Assembly (NCBI GenBank): GCA_036429605.1
Contig: CM071590.1
Location: 3,720,001-3,784,000, forward strand
Source of the DNA: Cladobotryum mycophilum
Taxonomy: Eukaryota; Ascomycota; Sordariomycetes; Hypocreales; Hypocreaceae
Reading direction: 5' to 3'
Length of the DNA: 64,000 nt
Positions 35,915 through 45,769 of the stretch are shown piece by piece (the first letter of the stretch is position 1; each line of letters starts with the position of its first letter). The translations under genes were made by a program, and so were the position numbers. A model generated the notes under the pieces. It was not told the origin of the DNA. It saw only the letters and a program-made list of their open reading frames with translations, and searched no databases.

Positions 35915-37049
35915 ATGAACAACATGTCGCATCGCGGTCCTTCTGGCTACGGCCTCAGCAGCGGCCCCAATCCCTATGGTGGCGGCCCCAGCCAAGAGTC
36001 CAGCGAGGGAGGTATCCTCGATCAGATCAGGGTTTATACCAGCAAGGTGGAGGATGTCCTGGATACCGTCAGCGAGCCCATCAAGCCGTGAGTAGCCTAC
36101 TTCTTCTGCATGTTCTTGCGAGAACAATATCGCCTGAATTGCGTCATCAATTGGCCATACTGACCATGGTTTCAATACTGCAGACATCTCCCCACTATTG
36201 GTCGATTCTTGATTGTTGTTACTTTCTTGGAAGATGCGCTCCGAATTATCATGCAATGGAACGACCAGCTGCTCTACCTCCACGACTATAGACACAGTAA
36301 GAACGCTCTGGAGGATATTCCCCCTGCTCTGGAGGCTTCATCTCTAACATGCACACAGTTCCCGGCGGAATCACCCACCTCTTCTGTCTCTACAACATCT
36401 TTGTCATGGCAGCGTGCTCTGTTCTCGTTATTGTCCGAAAGCACTCAGACTACGCCGTCGCCGGTCTCATGTCCACTGTTGTCGCGCAGGCTCTCGGATA
36501 CGGCTTGATCTTCGATCTCAACTTCTTCCTCCGAAATCTGTCCGTCATTGGTGGCCTGCTCATGGTCCTGTCCGACTCTTGGGTTCGCAAGTCTAAGGCT
36601 TTCGCCGGTCTCCCTCAGATTGACGAAAAGGACAAGAAGATGTACTTCCAGCTCGCTGGTCGTGTCTTGCTCATCTTCCTCTTTGTTGGCTTCGTCTTCA
36701 GCGGCCAGTGGTCCTTCTGGCGTGTTCTCGTCTCCTTCCTCGGAGCCGGCGCCTGTGTCATGGTTGTTGTCGGCTTCAAGGCCAAGTACAGCGCCACTCT
36801 TCTTGTTGTCATTCTCAGCGGCTTTAACCTCGTCGTCAACAACTTCTGGACTGTAAGTATTCTTCGGCTGCGAATTATCGGCGCATTTCGCTAACTTTAT
36901 TGCTTCCTTAGCTTCACGAGCACCACCCCCACAAGGACTTTGCCAAGTACGATTTCTTCCAGATTCTGTCCATTGTCGGCGGTCTCCTTCTCTTGGTCAA
37001 CAGCGGCCCCGGCCAGTTCAGTATCGACGAGAAGAAGAAGGTTTATTAG
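35915..37049 (+). CDS. erv29: Erv29/SURF4-family ER cargo receptor, four exons
   Basis: Exons 35915-36087, 36184-36296, 36359-36852 and 36912-37049 total 918 bases and encode 305 residues, all phases matching. After a Gly/Pro/Ser-rich N-terminus come about seven hydrophobic segments, starting with FLIVVTFLEDALRIIMQW and ending with ILSIVGGLLLLVNSG. The C-terminus is KKKVY, so Lys occupies positions -3 and -4, a dilysine ER-retrieval signal. Family knowledge: Erv29/SURF4 packages soluble secretory proteins into COPII vesicles and cycles between ER and Golgi. A second in-frame Met is three codons downstream; the first is taken. Donors are GTGAGT, GTAAGA and GTAAGT. Confidence 0.95.
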
Positions 37050-38209
37050 AGCCGAGCAAGTGAAAGGGGGGAAATGAGTTTGGATGCGGGAACTCACGGG
37101 TTTACAATGCCCTAAGATCTGGAAATGCGTCACGGATTTTTCTTTATTTTCTTTACTTTGGGTCATTGGGGAACAGGAGTAGCTGCGTCACAATGGGACA
37201 TTACGAGGGCATGGCCGTCACGAATCATCGTCAGTTTCGCATATATAGAGAAAATTATTGATAGCCACGAAGAGGAAAACGGACCATGAAATACAAAAAA
37301 TCTCGACTATCCAACCTTGATGAGTATGCCTATTTGCTTGTTGTTGTATGTTTTGGAGAGCATGTTAATACCCTAGTCTGTAACTTTCGAGTCCACTTTT
37401 TGCAAAGTCCATCTTTTCATAATCAAAACTTGAAAGAATAATCCATGGAATCGCTGATTCTCCTACTCAATCCTTAAAAGTCTGGATCTCGTATAGACCA
37501 GCTGACTCTGGGGGTGTTATGCAGCTTATCCGGAGGAGGTAACCAATGAACAACTTGTCCGGCATTTGACTTTCTTGGCGTATGTTGGGCCTTATTTGGG
37601 AGCGAGTAATTGAGCCAAAGCAAAAGTATTTATAGAAACTTTACTGTAGATTTATGTGGATTACCTACCTAGTACATGATATGCCATGATTTCGATCTTG
37701 GATATCAAGGTGGTTGATCATCTCATAGGTCAGTTACCTCAATGAGGAACGGACATTTCATCACGTGATGCGTACTACTACTAGGTAGGTACTTCCCAGC
37801 TTCAGGTAAGGTGTAGTCGAACAGCCACAAGCAATACTTTGCCCCCCCTTAAAACGAACAAGATCAGCCATGCTGTAACGAGGGCTCGGATTATTTCCTC
37901 CTGAACTACTTGGTAATAGTGTTAGGAATTCGGTATTTCGACCTTGTTCATGGCCGAAAAATGCTGACGAGGTAACCCTATATGCTCAGCCACGATCAGC
38001 ATCGTGGGTCTTCTCCATGCACAGGGGGGAGAGTTTGTCGTCTTCATCTTTTTTTGAAGGATATACGGTCAGAGATTGGTCTTGCTGCTTTTTTCCCTTA
38101 TAAGATTCACCTTTGATCTTGGAATTCATTGTGTCTGGTCAAAGTGGTCTCATACAACAATCAATCAATTACATTGTGTCCTCTCTACCAAAAAAAAAAG
38201 GACATAAAA
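37050..38209. other. Intergenic region upstream of the HeLo gene
   Basis: I see no gene. The stretch is AT-leaning with scattered TACCTAGTA-like words (for example 37661-37675 and 37778-37792). The last 100 bases include a run of ten A just before the HeLo ATG. Confidence 0.6.
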
Positions 38210-40061
38210 ATGGCTGAAGTCGTGGGCACAACCCTCGCCGTGGTGGGCTTCCTGGGCCAGCTCTTCGACGGCTGCGTCAAGGCCTACGGCTACTTCACAA
38301 TGGCCTCCCACTTCGACGTCGACAGCCAGAAGATGCTGTGCAAGGTGCGTATCGAGGAGATGCGCCTCGTCGTCTGGGGCCGCGAGTGGGGCGTTGCCGA
38401 GGGGAGGTTCGATCAGCACTTGGACAGCGAGCGGAACCCGCAGCTGAGGGCGCTGGCGACGCAGATACTGGAGCAGCTGCATAGCACGGTGACGGACTTT
38501 AGGAAGTTGCAGGATAGGTATGGGTTGGTGGATGAGAGCGAGAGGGCTGCTGCTGCTGCGGCTGCGGGTGCTGAGAAGGTGAAGAGTGCGTCTAGGAAGA
38601 ACTCGGGGCCATCTCCGGGGTCTCTTTCGCCTTCGGCTACGGGGTTGAAGGATGAGGGTAAGAAGAGTAATGGGTCGAGGACGAATAGTTGGAGGAAGGA
38701 AATTAGTATGAAGACGAAATGGGTCATTGGAGGTGAGTGTAGATTTTATACAAACATGTTTAAAAAAAAAACAAAAAAAAAACTATCATGGAACTAATGG
38801 ATCTTGAACACAGACAAGGACAAATTTAGTACTTTATTGAGAGATCTCAAAGGTAACTACTTATTCTCTCCCAAACCCTTTTCTGTTCAAGAAAACCTCG
38901 GACTAACATGCGAATCTTGATAGACTTCAACGATGGCCTGGAAGCTCTCTTCCCCCTTCTCAGGTCCCTTCCTTCCAGCGTGCCTGGACCCATCAACTCC
39001 TCGAGCACGCCCAGCGCGACCTCGCCGAGCTCTCTTTACTCGAGAACGCCTCCTCGGGCATCTACCCCAAGCTAACCGCCTCGGCCAACCTCAAGAAACT
39101 CCGCATCAACCTCGACAGCACGCCGCAGAAGGCGTTCAAGCCCACGTACGCGCTCAAGGTGAACCGCGATGCCCTGGAGGTCAAGGACAAGGACCCAAGG
39201 CGCTGTCGGGCCCATCACGTTGCCATCGGGGACGTCATTATCGAATGGGTTGATTATGACCGCGAGGCCATCGAGGAGCGCATCACCCACGTCCGCAGAA
39301 TGGACGACCTGGCCCGCATGATGCACTCGGCCTCAGAGTGCCACCCGGACCTCCACTCCATCGACTGCGCGGGCTACACCGAGGACACGCCCAACAACCG
39401 CTACGGCCTCGTCTACAAGGCGCCCTCGTCCTCCTTCTCCACCCTCCAGGCCCTCATCTCCTCGCCCGACCTCAAGACCCCGGACCTCAACGACCGCGTC
39501 TCCCTCGCCCGCACCCTGGCCGTCGCCCTCTGGTCCCTCCATTCCCTCGACTGGCTGCACAAGTCCCTCTGCGCCTCCAACATCCTATTCTTCCCCTCGG
39601 CCTTTAGCTCCTCGGCGCGCAGCCCCACCGCGACAGCGGCCCTCGTCCCTGACATCTCTAACCCTTACCTCAGCGGCTTCGACGCCTCCCGCCCCGACCT
39701 CGACGCCGCCCTCTCCGTGGCGCCCAAGAACCCTTCCATCGGCGACCTGCACCGCCACCCGCTCGCCCTCCGCGCCCGCCCCTACTGCAAACCCTTTGAC
39801 ATCTACTCCCTCGGCCTCGTCCTCCTCGAGATCGGCCTCTGGAAGGTCCTGCAGACCTACTACAAAGCGCACTACTCGGCCGACCGCTGGCGCGACAAGG
39901 TCGTCCTTGCCGTCCTGGTCCCCGGCCTGGGGAACAAGATGGGGAGGCGGTACAGGGAGGTGGTGGAGATGTGTCTGCGTGTGGGGGAGGAACTGACGAG
40001 TAGTGAGGCGGGGGAGCTGATGGAGACGGTCGTGAGTACGCTGGAGAGCATTCGCGTGTGA
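38210..40061 (+). CDS. HeLo-domain protein fused to a degenerate protein kinase domain
   Basis: Exons 38210-38732, 38814-38852 and 38924-40061. The first 200 residues match the HeLo (prion-inhibition and propagation) domain of HET-S type: hydrophobic N-terminal helix AVVGFLGQLFDGCVKAYGYF, then RLVVWGREWGV and the closing DFNDGLEALFP. From about residue 300 there is a kinase-like fold, recognisable by LHSLDWLHKSLCASNILFF and DIYSLGLVLLEIGLW. HRD has become HKS, the DFG position reads SGF, and no VAIK lysine is evident, so this is predicted to be a pseudokinase. Family knowledge: HeLo domains form membrane-toxic helical assemblies in incompatibility. The frame is broken at a run of five C (38952-38956); one more C gives 566 residues and the expected family text VPSFQRAW. 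Third-position GC is very high. Confidence 0.85.
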
Positions 40062-41280
40062 AAGAAAAGGACACGACGAAGAGATGAAGTAGGGGTGGAG
40101 AGAAGAAGAAGGGGTGAAGAAGAAGAGAAGAAGAGAAGAAGAGAAGAAGAGAGGAGACGAAAAGGGGATGAAGAAGGGATGAGGAAATAGTATAATGAGT
40201 ATGTGGACATGACTTGATGAGTGACGAGATGAATGGATCGGGTCAAACGATAAAACAGTAATTTCAATTGGCAATGATACAATTGGCATAGACGTCAAGG
40301 ACAGTTTGATCACCACACACAGACACACACACACACACACACGTATAAAAGAAAGCAATGATATATAAAAGCAATATATTTCCTTACAACTCAGAACGTT
40401 ACTCCCATCTAATCACCCCATACTTCACCAACATCTCACCACACATCCAATTCATTAGAACAAAGTACTCAAAAAATATATGTCATGCCTCTGATATATA
40501 AGAAGAGTATTCCCGCCCAACCCCTCCTTTAAAAGAAATAACCCTTTCATTCTCTTCTTCTTCTTCCTCTTCTCATTCTTTCAGTTCCGTAATAGTAGGT
40601 ATTCATTAGAGAGACCTATTTCCCGCTCAAGCAGTTCAATGCTTGTAAGCGCAAATTACCCAATGCCCATGCCTGATAAACCAATTGCCATCAGCAATAA
40701 ACAGCAAAAAAGGAAAACAACTCGTCAAACCAATGAGATGAAAGAGAAGGAGAAAAAAAGACAAAAAACAATAAACCAGTACAATGCTTAATAAGACAAT
40801 ATCCGTGAACCCCCTGTCCCTTCCGCCCGTTTGCGCCATTGCAATTCGTAAGTTTAATCGCATGATATATACCACACACAACAAGCTCATCCACACATCC
40901 CCATTCCCTCGTATGTTGTTGTTTTTGCTCAGTCTGGATCTTGTATCCGTCATAAAGATAGGCCCCCAACGACTTCGTTAAAAAGGCCTAGCGACATTTC
41001 TTGGATGCGACGAGGGAATCATGGCCGTCGTTATGCTCCCCTCTTTGGGGAATCTATAAATCGCAAGATAACATCGACTTCCGATATCAAATATCCCGCC
41101 CTGCCACGCCTTGGAACAAAAAAACGCCCATGTATGCTCAACATGAATCGCTCGTAAGAGAAACGTAAATCATGATCGTTAGGATGAAAAGGTACAGAAA
41201 GCCCCGTTCAACACGGAAGCCGCATTAGTGTTCGGCTAGAGCCGAACGTCCGTCTTAGCACGCCGTCTAGTCACCATCCC
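40062..41280. other. Convergent 3' region between HeLo gene and cdc14
   Basis: No gene supported. A GAAGA-rich purine tract (about 40097-40155) follows the HeLo stop codon and a CA run lies near 40317-40342. The rest is AT-rich and probably holds both 3' untranslated regions. Confidence 0.6.
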
Positions 41281-43311
41281 CTATGTAGTTCCAGACACCT
41301 TGCGGCCAGTAGACGACGAGAAGCTGGCGCTGCCAATGCGACCACTGGTCTTGCGGATGCCCGCAGAATCTTTGGAAGCTCGCGTGGTTCTTCGCACCTT
41401 GGTGAGAACACCGGACTGGTTGGGCGCGCGCTCAACCGGTTTGCCTCGGACGGTACCAATGTTCTCGGCGTCAAACGACGCGTCGTTGTCAATGACGTAG
41501 ACGCTCGAGGTAGACTGACTATTCGAGCGGGTCTTTTCACCGCGGGCCGTCGTTTGAGACGCTTTCCGCTGACTTCGCGAACGTAGATGCCATTCTTCGT
41601 CTGATTCTGAACCTTGAGAAGCGCGGTGCGACGAGCCTTCGACTTCTTGTTCTACGAGCTGTTCCTCTTCTACCGAGGCTTGAAATGTACCTGACTTCTG
41701 ATATGGGTGGTGCCGATCGCGAACACCCTTTCGTGGCTGACCCGGTGTTGGCGCCGGAAGGTAATCCTCCTGGACTCCGACGTTGTTGCGATCGTGGTCG
41801 ACCTCGCTGAGTGGCGTCCTGTTGGAAGGGCTTCGATTAGGTGTGGTAGATTGGCCGTTGCGCAGGGACGCCTTTTGCATGGCTCGGATGGGCGTACTAG
41901 GCGCATGCTGAGCAGCGGCTGCCATCTCCTTTCTAAGCTTGCGCTCAATTCGCTCCTCGATCCACCATTCTCTAAAGGTACCCTGGTTCAGGTGAAGCCA
42001 ATGCTGCTGAGGGCCGACAACCATGCCGGGTCTCATGAAGCGCATGAAAGAAATGACCTCATTGGCGGTGAAACCATGACGGTAGATGAGATAGGCACCG
42101 ATGAGACAACCGGTTCGTCCCAGACCAGCCTTGCAGTGCACAGCAACACCCCTCTTCTTGACGCTAATCGTCTCGTGAGCCAAGCGAATAAACTTTCGCA
42201 CCGTCGCCAGTGGAGGGCAAGTTCCATCGTCAAAGATCATGTCGATGTGGTTGACACCCAACGCCTCAAAGTAAGAGGGCGAGTAGAGGTGAGAGTTTAG
42301 GCGAACAACGAGGCCAATGTTTCGCTCGGAGAAGTGAGACAGAACATTCTTGAAGGGCTGGGGGAGGAATGGATGAGCCTCGACGGCCGGAATGTCTCTG
42401 GGCAGCAAGGAGTACAGGTCGGAATCCTCGGTGATCTTGGCGACGGGACTGTGCTGGGGGAGGCAAAGGCAAGGAAATGGGGGTAACCCAGTTGAAGTCG
42501 CCGTGCTCGACTCGCTCGAACATCTCATACTGGTCAAGGTCAAAGTTATCGAGGTCACAGCACTTCTCCTCCTTGGCCTTCCAAACGCCATAGACAACAT
42601 CCTGCACGCTAATTCCATAGTCTGCCTGGCTGTAGCCAGCGTCGCGGAAGGGCATCAACGGCGGGTCGACTTGGGCAATGGGAGCAAGGGCGAGGTGAGG
42701 TGGCCAGTTCTGAATCAGGACCATGTAGCAGGCCAGCATGCATGCTGCGTTGGCGCGACCTGGAGAGAACAGGGGCTGTTAGTTTGACCGACACCAACCA
42801 ATGGGCTTGGCGGGGAGGAGGAGAAAGAAGCACATACTTTTCGGGTCAGCAGCGCTCCAAAAGACAATGGGACGATCTCGGTTTTCCTTGGCGCCGAGGA
42901 TGTCGTGGAATTTGATTGCGAAGCGGTAGAGGTGGCCAATGTGGAGAGGGCCAAAGTCATGGTGGAAGGCGTTGTAGAGGAGGGTGTCGTCTACCGTGAA
43001 GTAGCATGGAGGGTTGCGGTTCGTGATGAGCGGAGCTGGGGCGACTCCATCGACATATCTCGACAATCGTTTCTTGGGCAACTCGGTGCCGGGAAGGGGA
43101 GTATCGGCGGTAGGAGGATGAACAAAGGAGCCGAGATAGAGTCGATCTGATGTGAGTGATTGCAAGATTAGCTTCCAAAGTCGAGTCGGGTCAATTCGAG
43201 GGGGCGCTCAAGGTTGATTTGAATGCGAAATCGGACAATGAAGATGAACATACCAGGAATGTACTCGACAATCTGCCCAATGCTTTGAGCGTGTCTCGAG
43301 GAAGGAGCCAT
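41281..43311 (-). CDS. cdc14: Cdc14-type dual-specificity phosphatase, three exons, two apparent frame breaks
   Basis: Exons 43254-43311, 42838-43146 and 41281-42759. The order of conserved blocks is that of Cdc14: DRLYLGSF, YFTVDDTLLYNAFHHDFGP, SRANAACMLACYMV, GDFNWVTP, FYEAL-type IDMIFDDGTCPP and the catalytic loop HCKAGLGRTGCLIGAYLIYRHGF, followed by a long basic, Ser-rich tail. Family knowledge: Cdc14 dephosphorylates Cdk sites to drive mitotic exit and cytokinesis and is usually nucleolar. The coding frame is lost twice within 28 bases, at runs of five G on the plus strand (42479-42483 and 42456-42460). Adding one base to each run yields the family-typical text TPHFLAFASPQH and a continuous protein of about 615 residues. 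Introns are 107 and 78 bases with GTATGT donors. Confidence 0.93.
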
Positions 43312-44918
43312 TATTCCAGGCTCGAAGCTTCAGCGCGAAGGCAATGTTTCCTTTCGTCGGCGTGTATGTGTTTGTTTGTTGTGGATATGGCGTTAAGCTA
43401 TTGATTGATTGATGGATTGTAAAAGAAGAAATAACTTGGGTTGCACGATCGATTCGCTGCGCCTGGCGGGAAGAGGGAGCTCTCTCTTGCTTGCTTGCTT
43501 GCTTGTTTGTTTTGGTCGTGTCGTGTGATCGTGAACGATGCCGTTAAGAAAAAAAAAGAAAGAAAACAAAATAAACTGCCGTTTAAACTGCAAAAAAAGG
43601 GATTGGCAGTTGTAGAAGGAAAAAAAACCGTTTATTTTTATTTTATTTCTTGGGGGGTCTTTTTTCTTTCTTTCTCTTTCTCTCGATCCAACACCGCCTT
43701 TCGGGTTGCCGTTGAAGCTAACTTTGTTGCTTCTCCCGGGGGTGGAAGGGAGGGAAGGGGAGTGGAGTGGATGCACAAGCCCAAAAAAACAAAAACAAAA
43801 ACAATGGATTCGTCTCTCTCTGCTCTTCTTCTCTCAACCAAAGTTGCTGCTGCTGATGCTGCTGCTGCTCCACAGAAACAGGATCGGGGCAACACAACTC
43901 AAAGGAGGAAGAAAGATAAATTGGAGATTCGGCTGATGATGATGATGATGATGGCTTGGATGGGGATAGAGAGACACGGGAAAGAAAAGGGAAAAAAGAG
44001 GTCAAGGGGGTAATGAAGAGAGAGAGAGAGGGCGAAGAAGAAAAAGGGAGAGGCGGGGGTTGGGAGGGGATTGGGACTCTCAAGTGTTTTTTTGTTGGCG
44101 GGCTAGAAAAGAAACAAAAAAAAAGTTCCCTGAGAACCCGTGAGAATGGGGATTTCGTGATGTTTTTGTACGGGGTTGCCTTGGGCTCTCTCTCTCTCTT
44201 TGCTTGTTATTCTGGACCACCCCCTACAGGGCGGGCCCAAGCTGTTTTTCTTGTCTTGTACAGCTGGCTCTCCTCTCTCTGACCCATGTTCAAAACAGCG
44301 CCTAAAAGCTGCAGGATGCGGTTGTTGTGGAGCATGTTCCATCACCACGGCAACGAGACAACAAAATCCTCATGTGAGACTTGCTGCTGACTCTGTGGTC
44401 TAACACATCGAAGCTTACCTCCTGGTACCTACCTTAGCAGTACTACCAGGTAGTAGTAGTTAGTAGTAAGTAGTAGCAAGGCCCTTTGGGTCCCCCAGAA
44501 ACCGTTGCCAACGCCACAAGGTGGCTTGACACCAAAGCCCTTCACTTAAACTGCCAGCAAAGAAACTGCCAACAAGTAAGAGGAAGAGGGAGAGAGAGAG
44601 AGGGGCGCGCACACCGTTTCTTATCGACCCTACACTAGCCATTCGTTCCGTCGCATTCTGCCTCTTATCGTAACAAACCCCTCGATACCAATGGATAACT
44701 ACAATTTCACAATTACAACCCTTCAAGTATCATCCCGGTTCGGCAAAACCTCTCCCAAAGTTTGGGTGGTAAAACAACAAAAGAACTTACGTCAAGTTTG
44801 CTACACTTCCAAACATCCGCATTCCTCCCTACCCTCGAACCCCCCTCGAACCCCTCACCATTCCCTCTCTCCCTTTGCCACAGTAGGGCCGAGGAACAGC
44901 TCGCCGCAAGCCAACGCA
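43312..44918. promoter_or_regulatory. Divergent intergenic region, cdc14 / pcc1
   Basis: The flanking genes diverge, so both promoters lie here. It contains an oligo-A/purine-rich part (43,540-43,690), GCT/GAT triplet runs near 43,845-43,870 and 43,933-43,952, a GA run near 44,010-44,030 and TAGTAG repeats at about 44,449-44,477. I see no gene in the longer frames, which are low-complexity. Confidence 0.5.
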
Positions 44919-45367
44919 ATGGATGCCAGCGACGACTCCAAGTTCCCATGCGCCATGTACGCCAACAAAGCTCCTCCCCCACTCTCACTCCTACTCCCAC
45001 TTCGGATGCCCGTCATTCAAAAGCTTGCACGTCACTAACGCTACCTTTTGGTCGGCAAACACCTAGAGAGCTGCATGTCCCCCTTCCAACACCCAGATTA
45101 GCCTCCACGGCTCTCAAGGCCCTCCGAGTCGACCCCGAATTATCGCCCTTTGTTCAGAGACATCTCTCCGTCATTGCTGCCCCAGACTCGCCCGCCGAGG
45201 AGACTCGAATACTAAAGGTGGAATACAAGGCCACCACCAACCGCATGCTGCGAGTCGCCGTCAACTCATTCATGGATGGCCTAAAACTCGTCCTCGAAGT
45301 CATGGAACAGCTAGACGTCGACGTACTCGCCCAGACAAGTGGCCACCAATCAGTCAAGCCGTCATAA
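44919..45367 (+). CDS. pcc1: Pcc1-type EKC/KEOPS complex subunit, two exons
   Basis: Exons 44919-44956 and 45067-45367 give 339 bases, 112 residues. The intron (110 bases) has donor GTACGC, a branch-like CACTAACG and acceptor CTAG. The protein shows the Pcc1/LAGE3 pattern: LHVPLPTPRLASTALKALRV, then RILKVEYKATTNRMLRVAVN and SFMDGLKLVLEVMEQLD. Family knowledge: Pcc1 dimerises the KEOPS complex (with Kae1, Bud32, Cgi121), which makes the t6A modification on tRNAs reading ANN codons and affects telomeres. The first exon is short, so its start depends on the phase match at the intron, which is exact. The C-terminal tail after the second helix is short and without motif. Confidence 0.88.
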
Positions 45368-45769
45368 ATAAAGAGAGCAACTCAAAACATGCCTCGTCTC
45401 ATTAAGCGTGATATGTATATATATTATTTCCCCTATATGACGTATCCTATTTATAACCATCTTTCCTGCGCATGGGTATTCTGGGAGCCTTATTCCCTTC
45501 AAATGCATTATGCTAGTCCAGTAAACAGATGGCTGGAAGATCAAGCCCAATCAAAGACTATCGATGTTGACCAAAAGCCAATCAAGCCACCCCAGAGCAA
45601 CAACTCCGACACAAGGTGTGACGTTGAAACAAAACAAAACCCTGAAAAATACCCCCTCCATAAACATAAGGTCGTATACGTATTCCTCACCTCATCATTA
45701 ACATCATTCCCAACCCTCCACGACATTGCTTCATAGCATAGACTCGATTTATTTCTTCATCAATAATCA
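45368..45769. other. Convergent 3' region between pcc1 and the bHLH gene
   Basis: A 400-base AT-rich gap between two convergent genes, which probably holds both 3' untranslated regions. I see no gene in it. Confidence 0.6.

Noticed and set aside
38964..38978. A 15-base intron in the HeLo gene
   Set aside because: Far below the minimum intron length; a single missing base explains the frame switch better.
38933..39253. Plus-strand frame starting MAWKLSSPF within the HeLo gene
   Set aside because: Out-of-frame shadow: basic Arg/Pro-rich text typical of a shifted GC-rich gene.
42446..42492. A 34-base intron (GTTACC to CAG) as an alternative to the frame breaks in cdc14
   Set aside because: Too short for a fungal intron, and it would remove conserved Cdc14 text that reappears when one base is added to each run.
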